33,626 nucleotides of DNA, from contig CAJFPC010000026.1 in NCBI GenBank assembly GCA_904398325.1, positions 1-33,626 on the forward strand, read 5' to 3'. The notes below the pieces were generated by a model that saw only the letters and a list, made by a program, of their open reading frames with translations, was not told the DNA's origin and did no database searches. Source of the DNA: Candidatus Neoruminococcus faecicola (lineage in GTDB: Bacteria; Bacillota; Clostridia; Oscillospirales; Ruminococcaceae). Position numbers and translations under genes: made by a program. Within the stretch, counting starts at the first letter, position 1; each line of letters opens with the position of its first letter. Positions 1 to 6,776 of this stretch are shown here, piece after piece.

Positions 1-178
1 CGGCGAGGAGGTCAACTTCTATCAGGTGATCCCTCTCTATCAGGATGAGATGGAATATAAGATGGAGCATGACGCGGACGCTCTGCTTAAAAAAATGGCA
101 GGCATCAGTTTTGTGGTCAATCCCACCCGTCAGAATGCCATCACCAAAGATATTCGTTGCAATGGGGACGACAAGTGA
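1..178 (+). CDS. SUFU (suppressor of fused) domain protein, C-terminal end
   Basis: Only the last 58 residues are visible; the gene begins before the window. The readable frame starts at base 2 and ends at TGA 176-178. The segment VNFYQVIPLYQDEMEYKMEH followed by DADALL resembles the conserved C-terminal stretch of bacterial suppressor-of-fused domain proteins, a family often found in polymorphic-toxin immunity loci or as stand-alone proteins of unknown role. The tail KDIRCNGDDK is unremarkable. The DUF4261 protein at 1.7-3.8 kb belongs to the same broad class of poorly characterised cytosolic proteins, but nothing shows that the two work together. The family call rests on a short motif. Confidence 0.5.
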   Translation, partial: GEEVNFYQVIPLYQDEMEYKMEHDADALLKKMAGISFVVNPTRQNAITKDIRCNGDDK

Positions 179-226
179 CCGGAATAACCTGTGGGAGTGC
201 TGAAGCATAAACTCCGACCCGGGTAG

Positions 227-325
227 CGGCAGCAAAAACGACTATCCCCTGCTCTCGATGCGGTTCATCCCGACGAGTATACGGCGGCAGAGAAGATGGG
301 CAGCTTTGTGGCGCAGGTAATGTAA
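227..325 (+). pseudogene. possible tyrosine-integrase C-terminal remnant
   Basis: An open frame of 32 codons between TAG 224-226 and TAA 323-325 ends with DEYTAAEKMGSFVAQVM and has no usable start. The AAEKMG.F ending resembles the last helix after the catalytic tyrosine of some phage or ICE integrases, and it is followed by a terminator and then a tRNA gene, a common integration setting. The catalytic Arg, His and Tyr motifs are absent, so this is at most a scar. It could equally be chance coding. Confidence 0.2.
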
Positions 326-336
326 GGGAGAAGCAG

Positions 337-379
337 AAAGCACCGGTGAACAGGCAAAACCTGCTCTCCGGTGCTTTTT
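337..379 (+). terminator. intrinsic terminator after the 5' edge genes
   Basis: Stem AGCACCGG/CCGGTGCT, with an inner CAGG/CCTG pairing, is followed by TTTTT (375-379). It would end plus-strand transcription from the SUFU gene or the remnant behind it, before the convergent tRNA-Thr. Confidence 0.7.
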
Positions 380-429
380 GCTGCCATTCTTTCGCCGTGT
401 GGGTCAGGGTGTGGGTCCGATCCCCGAAA

Positions 430-472
430 CCATACAAAACCACCCCGTAAACGCCTGTTTACGGGGTGGTTT
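430..472 (-). terminator. terminator of tRNA-Thr
   Basis: Perfect 16-bp arms (437-452 and 457-472) enclose the loop GCCT. On the minus strand the stem is followed by a short T-tract (GTTTTGT). It begins at the encoded CCA end of the tRNA, so transcription stops right after the tRNA 3' end. Confidence 0.75.
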
Positions 473-547
473 GGAGCTAGTGACGTGACTCGAACACGCG
501 ACCTGCTGATTACGAATCAGCTGCACTACCGACTGTGCTACACTAGC
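472..547 (-). tRNA. tRNA-Thr (anticodon CGT)
   Basis: On the minus strand the 7-bp acceptor GCTAGTG pairs with CACTAGC. The anticodon stem GCTGA/TCAGC carries the loop TTCGTAA, giving anticodon CGT (codon ACG). A T-arm with TTCGAGT follows, then discriminator T and a genome-encoded CCA (472-474). Length without CCA is 73 nt. It has its own promoter (609-637) and terminator. tRNA-Thr 3' ends are common integration sites, and a possible integrase scar lies 150 bp away, but I see no duplicated tRNA end in this window. Confidence 0.93.
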
Positions 548-608
548 AAATGAAGTTATTTTTTAACGCTGTCTTTTTAGAATAATCACAAGCTGAGAAA
601 CTTAAAAT

Positions 609-637
609 ATTATATCCTAATTTTAAATAAAGGTCAA
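609..637 (-). promoter_or_regulatory. tRNA-Thr promoter
   Basis: Minus strand: -35 TTGACC (632-637), 17-bp spacer, -10 TATAAT (609-614). This is a near-consensus sigma-A promoter about 55 bp upstream of the mature tRNA 5' end, implying a short 5' leader removed by RNase P. Confidence 0.8.
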
Positions 638-638
638 T

Positions 639-659
639 AGTTTTCTCAATGAGAAAACT
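639..659. repeat. perfect 21-bp palindrome between divergent promoters
   Basis: Arms AGTTTTCTCA and TGAGAAAACT (10 bp each) flank a single central base. The palindrome begins 2 bp beyond the tRNA -35 box and lies about 33 bp upstream of the nuclease-gene -35 box. It has no T-tract and is not inside a predicted transcript, so a protein-binding operator is more likely than a terminator. No binder is known. Confidence 0.6.
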
Positions 660-691
660 GTGAGCGGATTGTTAAATCCAATGGAATCATC

Positions 692-719
692 TTGACTTTA
701 TCCCGTTTTGTTGTAAAAT
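692..719 (+). promoter_or_regulatory. promoter of EEP-family gene
   Basis: -35 TTGACT (692-697), 16-bp spacer, -10 TAAAAT (714-719). The predicted start of transcription near 726 leaves a leader of about 39 nt to the chosen ATG at 765. Confidence 0.65.
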
Positions 720-764
720 GAGACTGTTGAATATGCAGGTTTCATGGATTGGAAGGGTGAGCAA

Positions 765-1574
765 ATGGAGCGCATTTTTACGGTCATGAGCTACAATATG
801 AAACGCAATATGTTTGATCTTGGCAAGCATGCCTGGAAGCGCCGGGAAGACGATGCGGTGGATCTGATCCGCCTCAATCAGCCGGATATTTTGGGCACGC
901 AGGAGCTGGTCAGCAAATCCCTGCGCTGTGTTGCCGGCCGTTTGGAGGAATACGGCTGGTGCGGCACTGGCCGCAATGGCGGTGACAAGGGAGAATATAC
1001 CGCGATTTTTTACCGCAAAGATAAATTCAACCTGGTGGATTCGGATACCTTCTGGCTTTCCAATTTTCCCAAGGTGCCGGGCAGCCGGGCCTGGTTTGCC
1101 GCCTTCCCCAGAATCTGCACCTGGTGCATCCTGGAATTTAAAGAAGAGCCCGGCCTGAAGGTCAAAGTTTACAACACCCATCTGGATCATCTGAGCTTTT
1201 ATGCCCGCATCAACAGTGCAAAGCTTATTAAACAGCACATGCTGAAAACCAACCAGCTGGAATCGATCCCGGTGATTTTTATGGGGGATTTCAACGCCCA
1301 TCCCACCAGCCGGACCCTGCGATTCCTGGAGTCGATGCCCGATGGCCGTGAGGATGAAATCTATCTGATCAACAGCTACCATCACAGCGCCCATGTGCGG
1401 GCAACCATCGGCCCCAGCTACCACGGCTACAGCGAGTCCCCCAGCGGGGCGCCCATCGATTATATCTTCACCTCGGCGGATCTGAAGGTACAGGATGTGG
1501 AAATTGAGCGGACCAAATTTTCCGACTTCCACCCCTCCGACCATTTCCCGGTGGTGGCCAAAATCAAAGTATAA
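765..1574 (+). CDS. endonuclease/exonuclease/phosphatase (DNase I-like) family protein
   Basis: A 269-residue cytosolic protein of the EEP (DNase I/exonuclease III/sphingomyelinase) fold, which hydrolyses phosphodiester or phosphomonoester bonds with a divalent metal. Visible family motifs: MSYNM near residue 8 (Asn11), GTQE with metal-binding Glu47, NTHLDH (His139), MGDFN with Asp175 and Asn177, and the C-terminal PSDHFPV (Asp259-His260). No signal peptide is seen, so it is not an obvious secreted nuclease. The ATG at 765 is preferred because GGAAGGG lies 7-8 bases upstream; an in-frame ATG at 744 would add seven residues but has only a weak ribosome site. The gene is monocistronic, with its own promoter and terminator. 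Substrate cannot be told from sequence: nucleic acid, sugar phosphate or inositol phosphate are all possible. Confidence 0.88.
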   Translation: MERIFTVMSYNMKRNMFDLGKHAWKRREDDAVDLIRLNQPDILGTQELVSKSLRCVAGRLEEYGWCGTGRNGGDKGEYTAIFYRKDKFNLVDSDTFWLSNFPKVPGSRAWFAAFPRICTWCILEFKEEPGLKVKVYNTHLDHLSFYARINSAKLIKQHMLKTNQLESIPVIFMGDFNAHPTSRTLRFLESMPDGREDEIYLINSYHHSAHVRATIGPSYHGYSESPSGAPIDYIFTSADLKVQDVEIERTKFSDFHPSDHFPVVAKIKV

Positions 1575-1587
1575 CCGCTGTTCTTTG

Positions 1588-1613
1588 ATCCCCCGCTTTG
1601 CGGGGGATTTTTT
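1588..1613 (+). terminator. terminator of EEP-family gene
   Basis: Perfect stem ATCCCCCGC/GCGGGGGAT with loop TTT, followed by TTTTT, 13 bases after the stop codon. Confidence 0.88.
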
Positions 1614-1621
1614 CTGTGCTT

Positions 1622-1657
1622 TTTAAAAACAGGAGATGCCTCCGGCATCCCCTGTTT
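1622..1657 (-). terminator. terminator of DUF4261/TPR gene
   Basis: Arms 1627-1640 and 1644-1657 pair at 13 of 14 positions. On the minus strand the stem is followed by TTTTT, 11 bases after the stop codon of the gene ending at 1668. Confidence 0.85.
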
Positions 1658-1667
1658 CTTTCTGTCT

Positions 1668-3770
1668 TTAAAGGGAAAAATCCTCCCCCGGCGCCGGCCA
1701 GATCTGGGTATAGTCCCCTTCTTCCCACTCCCGGGCGGCGATCTTAAGGCCGGAAAGGCCAAACTGATCTCCCAGCGCTTCCAGCACCACCGGCACAGAA
1801 AGCTCCGCGTCCGCCACCATGCAGTAGAGATCCAGCACACACCGTCCGGAGCCATCCAACGCCGGGCCCATCTCCCAGGCGTCCACCTGGCCAAGGCCGG
1901 CCCAGCCCAGCTTCTCATGCAGGGCGCTGGCCGCCAGATCCCGCAGCAGCAGATTGCGCACCGGCGCGCATGTTTCCAGCTCTGGCTCGCCGTCAGAGGC
2001 GATGCGCCCGCCCTCCATCGGCGCCACCGGCAGCTGGACTGCCAGCCAGACGGCATCCTCTTCCGGCCAGGGCTGATAGCCCTGTTCACCGTATTCCCGG
2101 CAGAATTCCTCCGAAAATTCCTGAAAATCCCGGCAGGGGTAGCGGATCTCCTCCCCTGTCTGGCCCGCCTGGCCCAGATGCACGACCGCGCTGCCCTGCT
2201 CCGGCCAGCACTCGGCGTAAAAGAGGCTGTCCCCCTCCTGCCGGTAAAGGCGCAGGATGCCGAAATAATCCTCCTCCGGCGGGCGGTTTTCCGCTTCCGG
2301 GTAGGCGATCTTCACGGTGATCCCCTCCATCGCCGCCCCCTGGGAAAGGGTAATGGGCAGCTTTTGCCGCTCGCTGTAGCCGATGGTTTCTCCATCCCGC
2401 AGCACCGCATCCTGCGAAAGCACATAATAGGCCATATCGTAGAGGAAATCCCGCACATCGGCCGGCGGCGCCGGGGCGGCAAGCACCTCGATCTCCCGCT
2501 TGCCGAAGGCCTTCATGCCGCGGGTATAAGCGCTGATCCCGCCGGCAGAAGGATAGAGCCCGAAATAGATCCAGTCCATCACCGGCAGATCGCCTTCCTT
2601 CATGGCCCGAGCCGCCTGATAATACGCGGAGGGAGAAAACAGGTTCCCTCCAAGCAGAACGCCAAGAGCGCCCTTTTGCAGGCAGGCCGCCGCCAGAATT
2701 TTGGTGCAGAGCATGCCTTCCTCCACCGGGGAGGCGCTCTGCCCCATCACCGCCACCAGCAGCTGGGCCTTGTGACTGCAAGCCGCCTGCATCGCCTGCG
2801 GCCAGAGGTAATTGGCCAGGGCTGCACGCTGCACCTCCTGCCGGGGGGCGGCAGCCGGCAGCAGGCTGACCACCGCCATCATCCCCTCCCAGTCAAACAG
2901 CAGGGAGTTTTGCGGCATAGCCTGCTCCAACCCGGCGCGGATTCCCCACTCCGCCCGCAGGTCGGCAGCCAGACGCGCCCAATCCCACTGCGGGGCGCCG
3001 AGCAGCACTGTCGCCGTAAAGGCGCTGCCCTGGCGTGAGGCCGCCTTTTCACACCGCTCTAAGAATTCCTGGCAGTCATCGCGGAAGGCTTCCTCCTCCC
3101 CGCCGCGGGGCAGCAGCTCCATGGCGCGGCTGAAATAGGGGATGGCCTCCCCTTCCCGTCTTAAATAATAGAGGTCGTAGCCCATCTGATAAAGCCAGTC
3201 CGGGTCCTCTTCCCCCTGGGGACGGACCGATTCCAACAGCTGCAGGGAGGTGGCAAAGGGCTGCTGCTCGCCGGTATCCCCGCTGCCCGCATAGGCCTGG
3301 GCCAGCTGGCAGACCAGGTCATAATCCCACAGGCGGCGGGGCACCGCCTCAATGGCGCGGATGATCTGGCCAAACTCCCCCTGGCAGCGCCAGGCATCCA
3401 GCTGCTCCTGCAGGCTTTCCCTGGTCTGGGGGCGGCTGCGGCGCTGCTGCTCCGCCTGGGCGACCCGCATCCAGTAGGTGCGGATCATCTCCACCATGGC
3501 GATGGATTTCTCCTGTGCCGTGGCGGGATCATAGGGCTCCATCTCGCTGAATACATGGCCGCAGTGCTGCAGGCTCCCCTGCTCATAGCCTCCGCACACT
3601 CCCAGCAGCCAGGGACCTTCGGTCTGCGCCTGATAGCGGAACATATAATAATGCAGGCCGTGCAGGTCAAATTCCCCGGCCGCCTCCATCCCCGCCGGGG
3701 GATGGCCCAGCTCCTTGGGGTGGGCAAGCCAGTCGATCATCGCCTGCCGTGCCGCTTGCAACTGATTCAT
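1668..3770 (-). CDS. DUF4261 domain protein with N-terminal SUFU-neighbour-type domain and TPR segment
   Basis: A 700-residue soluble protein with no signal peptide or membrane segment. An N-terminal domain (about 1-105; motifs GEFDLHGLHYYMFRY, WLLGVCGGYE, HCGHVFSEMEPYD) is followed by a TPR-like helical segment (about 145-250; DWLYQMGYDLYYLRREGEAI fits a TPR helix pair). A DUF4261 domain follows (about 265-480; LLGGNLFSP, GLYPSAGGISAYTRGMKAFG are typical), then a C-terminal domain of about 200 residues I do not recognise. Function is unknown for the family. It has its own promoter (3822-3850), a leader hairpin just before GGAAAGGA, and a terminator. The multi-domain build suggests a protein-interaction role; that is inference. 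Confidence 0.8.
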   Translation of the reverse strand: MNQLQAARQAMIDWLAHPKELGHPPAGMEAAGEFDLHGLHYYMFRYQAQTEGPWLLGVCGGYEQGSLQHCGHVFSEMEPYDPATAQEKSIAMVEMIRTYWMRVAQAEQQRRSRPQTRESLQEQLDAWRCQGEFGQIIRAIEAVPRRLWDYDLVCQLAQAYAGSGDTGEQQPFATSLQLLESVRPQGEEDPDWLYQMGYDLYYLRREGEAIPYFSRAMELLPRGGEEEAFRDDCQEFLERCEKAASRQGSAFTATVLLGAPQWDWARLAADLRAEWGIRAGLEQAMPQNSLLFDWEGMMAVVSLLPAAAPRQEVQRAALANYLWPQAMQAACSHKAQLLVAVMGQSASPVEEGMLCTKILAAACLQKGALGVLLGGNLFSPSAYYQAARAMKEGDLPVMDWIYFGLYPSAGGISAYTRGMKAFGKREIEVLAAPAPPADVRDFLYDMAYYVLSQDAVLRDGETIGYSERQKLPITLSQGAAMEGITVKIAYPEAENRPPEEDYFGILRLYRQEGDSLFYAECWPEQGSAVVHLGQAGQTGEEIRYPCRDFQEFSEEFCREYGEQGYQPWPEEDAVWLAVQLPVAPMEGGRIASDGEPELETCAPVRNLLLRDLAASALHEKLGWAGLGQVDAWEMGPALDGSGRCVLDLYCMVADAELSVPVVLEALGDQFGLSGLKIAAREWEEGDYTQIWPAPGEDFSL

Positions 3771-3792
3771 AACTGATACGGTTCCTTTCCCC

Positions 3793-3812
3793 GCCGGCTG
3801 GCACCGGCGGCA
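3793..3812 (-). other. leader hairpin upstream of DUF4261 gene
   Basis: CCGCCGG and CCGGCGG pair around a 6-base loop, immediately before the GGGGAAAGGA ribosome-binding region of the gene at 1668-3770. It is followed by purine-rich SD sequence, not a T-tract, so it is not a terminator. It could affect translation start. Confidence 0.4.
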
Positions 3813-3821
3813 TCCTTTTCT

Positions 3822-3850
3822 ATCTTACCACACTGCGGCATGCTTTTCAA
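3822..3850 (-). promoter_or_regulatory. promoter of DUF4261/TPR gene
   Basis: Minus strand: -35 TTGAAA (3845-3850), 17-bp spacer, -10 TAAGAT (3822-3827). The -35 box touches the T-tract of the terminator of the upstream sigma/anti-sigma unit. Confidence 0.65.
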
Positions 3851-3893
3851 AAGAAAAACGCCGCACCCGCCCTGTTTCGGGCAGATGCGGCAG
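3850..3893 (-). terminator. terminator of the sigma/anti-sigma unit
   Basis: Stem GCCGCA/TGCGGC with inner GCCC/GGGC pairing, followed on the minus strand by GTTTTTCTTTT. It lies about 20 bases after the anti-sigma stop codon. Confidence 0.8.
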
Positions 3894-3909
3894 AAAAAGA
3901 TTGATTTTG

Positions 3910-5187
3910 TTACAAAAGCGGGATCGTCTCCCCTGCGGCGGTCACAGCCTGGGGCTGCCCGTCATCCGCCTGCAGCGAGATGACCTGCCCCAGCACCGCC
4001 TGCACCGAAAGGGTGGTGCCCTGCTGGGGGTCTGTCCGGGTGATGATGCTGAAGACCGGTGCAGTCTCCTGCTGCGGCAGCAGGATGGAGCCAACATCCA
4101 GCAGCTGGAACTGATCGGGCGACTGCTCATACACCGGGATATACGCCGCCACGCGGCTGGCATCCCAGTCCTCCGGCAGATCCAGATATCGGGTGGTGAC
4201 GGTGTAAAAGCTCTCCCCCATCTGCGCCGAGAAGGCATATTCCCCCTGCACCCGGATGCGGTGCAGCAGGCTCTCCCCCTCATAAAGGCGGATCTCGGTG
4301 AAGGCCTCCGCCGTATCCCGGGCCGCTTCGGGCAGGAGGCCCGCCTCCACCCGGGCGGCGGCGAGAATCACTGTGCGCCCTTCCCCTGTCGGGATCGCGG
4401 CCAGCGGCTGGCAGCCCGGCAGCGAAACGCTCACGTCCGCCCCATCCTGCTGCCAGGAAACCTGCCCCACATCCCGGCTGCTGTCATAGGTGAGGGTATA
4501 TTCCTCCCCCGTGCCGGCGGACTGCTCCGCCGCAGCCGCTTCTTCCACTGCGGCTTCTTCCTCTATGGCACCGCCCAGCAGAGGGGCCTCCTCCAGGGCA
4601 TTCCCCTCTGCCGCATCATCGGTCACGACCGCCGTCTCGGGCAGCATTTCCTCCTGTGCTGCGGGCTGCTTGGGGCTGGCGCTGTCTGCGGCAGGGCCAG
4701 CCGAAGCCTCGCCCGGCGCCAGATATTGCTGCAGCGCCTCGGCAACCGAGCGGTAAGCATCTTCCTCGGGGGCAGCCTGCGAGAGCATGATGCCGTTCGC
4801 CGCGCCGGCCTTCTGAGGGGCGGGCGCAGCAGCAGCATCATAGCTGCGCTGTGCCGTGGGGGAATCCGCCTCGGCCGCAGCCGCACTGGACGAAGCGCCG
4901 CCCGCATCGGCGGCCATCTGCATACTGCTGTCAGGAGACAGCTGGAACAAAAGCCCATCCCGGAAGAGAAACAGCGCAAGGGCCGCTACCAGCGCAGCAG
5001 CCAGCACACCGCCTGCCTTGCCAAAAGGGGGGCGCAGCACTCTCCCCTCCCGGGAGGAGGCCGCGTCTTCCAGCAGGGGGCGCAGCCGCTGGCCGGTCAG
5101 GCTTTCCGGCAGATGCACCGAGCCGTACACCGGCTCCAGGCGCTGCCGGATGAAATCCAGGTCGTCCTGCAGTTTATTCTGATCCAT
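3910..5187 (-). CDS. membrane-anchored putative anti-sigma factor
   Basis: A 425-residue protein with a short cytosolic N-terminal part (about 1-57), one membrane segment (about 58-77, rich in Ala, Val and Leu), a long low-complexity Ala/Glu/Ser linker (about 85-240), and a folded outer domain (about 240-425). It starts 17 bases after the ECF sigma gene stop with a good ribosome site (AAAGGGGG). That arrangement is the usual sign of an anti-sigma factor that holds the sigma factor at the membrane. I see no HxxxCxxC zinc motif in the N-terminal part, so it is not a classical ZAS-type anti-sigma. The outer domain may sense an envelope signal; the family is not recognised. Confidence 0.65.
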   Translation of the reverse strand: MDQNKLQDDLDFIRQRLEPVYGSVHLPESLTGQRLRPLLEDAASSREGRVLRPPFGKAGGVLAAALVAALALFLFRDGLLFQLSPDSSMQMAADAGGASSSAAAAEADSPTAQRSYDAAAAPAPQKAGAANGIMLSQAAPEEDAYRSVAEALQQYLAPGEASAGPAADSASPKQPAAQEEMLPETAVVTDDAAEGNALEEAPLLGGAIEEEAAVEEAAAAEQSAGTGEEYTLTYDSSRDVGQVSWQQDGADVSVSLPGCQPLAAIPTGEGRTVILAAARVEAGLLPEAARDTAEAFTEIRLYEGESLLHRIRVQGEYAFSAQMGESFYTVTTRYLDLPEDWDASRVAAYIPVYEQSPDQFQLLDVGSILLPQQETAPVFSIITRTDPQQGTTLSVQAVLGQVISLQADDGQPQAVTAAGETIPLL

Positions 5188-5204
5188 ACGGCGTTCCCCC
5201 TTTC

Positions 5205-5762
5205 TTAAGATAATGCTTTTCTCAGTTTGGCCAGGGTGCGGTGCAGCTTGGAGCTGACGGTTCCCTGCGGGTGGCCCAGCACCTGGGCGATCTCCCGGAT
5301 GGTGTAGCCCTCCAGCACCGAGAGGGTGACGATCAGCCGCTCCTCATAGCTGAGGGCCTGCATCGCTTTGCCCACGGCGGTACGCTGCTCAATCAGCTCC
5401 TCCACCGCGGCGCCCGGGGCGGGCAGGTCATAAAACTCGTCGATATCCTGGCCGCTTTTACGGCCGATGATCTCCCGGATCTTCCGCTTGCAGCGGATAT
5501 GCAGGATGCGCATAATCCAGGGGCGGAAGCTGCCCTCATCCCGCAGGCTGTGGATGCCCTTGTACGCCTCCAGAAAGGTATCGCTGACCACATCTTCCGC
5601 GTCAAAGCTGGAACCGACGGTAAAAAGGGCTACTTTATAAAGCTCAGCCGCCATCTGCTCGTACAGCTGAGTGAAACTTTCCTTATCGCCGGCTTTTGCC
5701 TGCCGCACCAACTGAAGATCAAAATTTGCCAGGGTCTCCACCACCGTTTCCGTGGTCACCAT
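5205..5762 (-). CDS. ECF-type RNA polymerase sigma factor
   Basis: A 185-residue group IV sigma-70 protein. Region 2 covers about residues 20-95 (FTQLYEQMAAELYKVA, then DAEDVVSDTFLEAYKGI, the -10-binding signature). Region 4 is at about 130-183 (LSYEERLIVTLSVLEGYTI, REIAQVLGHPQGTVSSKLHR, a helix-turn-helix for the -35 element). It is paired with the membrane protein just downstream, probably its anti-sigma. The ATG at 5762 has a poor ribosome site (CCGGCCACTAAT upstream), so expression may be low or coupled to coaX 81 bases upstream. No clear self-recognised promoter is seen in the 81-base gap. Confidence 0.9.
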   Translation of the reverse strand: MVTTETVVETLANFDLQLVRQAKAGDKESFTQLYEQMAAELYKVALFTVGSSFDAEDVVSDTFLEAYKGIHSLRDEGSFRPWIMRILHIRCKRKIREIIGRKSGQDIDEFYDLPAPGAAVEELIEQRTAVGKAMQALSYEERLIVTLSVLEGYTIREIAQVLGHPQGTVSSKLHRTLAKLRKALS

Positions 5763-5843
5763 ATTAGTGGCCGGATTTGCTCGATTTGTTGCATGAAATT
5801 TTTGTCTCGGGCCCGTGCCCTGCTCAGAGCCGCAGGTCAGCCC

Positions 5844-6617
5844 TTAGGGGTTCTGCTGCCTGTGATACTGGTACAGCAGGCGCAGGCCATCCTGCATGAG
5901 GGTTCGGTCGATCACGTCAAAATCGGCGTATTCCGCAATAATGCCCACCAGGCCGCCGGTGGCGACCACCCGGGTCTCTGCCCCCAGCACCTTTTTGATC
6001 TCTGCGATGATGTTTTTCACCGCGCCGGAATAGCCGTAGATCGCCCCCGCCTGGATGCTCTGCTCGGTGTTGCGGCCAATGATGTGGCCGGGGTCCACCA
6101 GCTCCACCATGGGCAGCTTGGCCGTGCGCTGGAACAGCGACGCGGTGGAAATGCGGATGCCGGGATAAATCACCCCGCCCAGATAAGCCCCCTGGCCGGT
6201 GACGGCGTCAAAGGTGGTGGCAGTGCCGAAATCCACCACCACCAGCGGCCCGCCATATTTGGAAAAAGCGGCCTTGGCGGTGACCAGCCGGTCGGCGCCC
6301 ACCTCGGCAGGGTTGTCGTAGTGGTTCTCGATGGGGACAAACAGATTTTCCCCCACCACCAGCGGCAGCTTGCCGAAATATTTTAAAATGGCGTTGTTGA
6401 CCGAATACATCACCTGCGGCACCACCGAGGCGATGACAATATCCTCCACCTGGGCCATATCCAGCCCGTTGACCAGGAAAAACTGCCCGATGGTCAGGCC
6501 GATTTCATCCGACGTGGCGTCCCGGTTGGTGCCCAGGCGGAACACTTTGAGCAGTTCCTCCCCCTGGAAGACGGCGCACTCCATATTGGTATTGCCGATA
6601 TCAATGGTAAGAAGCAT
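5844..6617 (-). CDS. coaX: type III pantothenate kinase
   Basis: Phosphorylates pantothenate with ATP, the first step of coenzyme A synthesis, in the cytosol. The 257-residue protein shows the ASKHA fold signatures of CoaX: DIGNTN at the N-terminus (phosphate 1), GADRLVTAKAA and VVVDFGTATTFD in the middle (phosphate 2 and catalytic Asp), GGVIYPGI, and VVATGG near the C-terminus. Start: the ATG at 6617 gives MLLTIDIGNTN and has GGGGGAAAG upstream; an upstream in-frame ATG at 6644 would add nine residues that the family does not have. It has its own near-consensus promoter (6655-6683), and the sigma gene could be read from it. Confidence 0.95.
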   Translation of the reverse strand: MLLTIDIGNTNMECAVFQGEELLKVFRLGTNRDATSDEIGLTIGQFFLVNGLDMAQVEDIVIASVVPQVMYSVNNAILKYFGKLPLVVGENLFVPIENHYDNPAEVGADRLVTAKAAFSKYGGPLVVVDFGTATTFDAVTGQGAYLGGVIYPGIRISTASLFQRTAKLPMVELVDPGHIIGRNTEQSIQAGAIYGYSGAVKNIIAEIKKVLGAETRVVATGGLVGIIAEYADFDVIDRTLMQDGLRLLYQYHRQQNP

Positions 6618-6654
6618 GGTGCTTTCCCCCCTGTATGCTGTCAATCAATTTCTT

Positions 6655-6683
6655 ATTTTAGCCGCATGGCAAAGCCGCGTCAA
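6655..6683 (-). promoter_or_regulatory. promoter of coaX
   Basis: Minus strand: -35 TTGACG (6678-6683), 17-bp spacer, -10 TAAAAT (6655-6660), about 38 bases upstream of the coaX start. Confidence 0.75.
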
Positions 6684-6717
6684 GGGCCTGCCCGGCACCG
6701 GCAGATTTTGCCGGCCG

Positions 6718-6756
6718 CAAAAAAGAGGCGAAGGCCACCTTTAAGGCCTCCGCCTC
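6718..6756 (-). terminator. terminator of the purine operon
   Basis: Stem of GAGGCG/CGCCTC with AAGGCC/GGCCT pairing around a short loop, followed on the minus strand by TTTTTT. It lies 20 bases after the purD stop. A second short stem (CCGGCA/TGCCGG, 6698-6714) lies between it and the coaX promoter. Confidence 0.85.
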
Positions 6757-6776
6757 CCTTTCAGCCGCAGTCCGGC

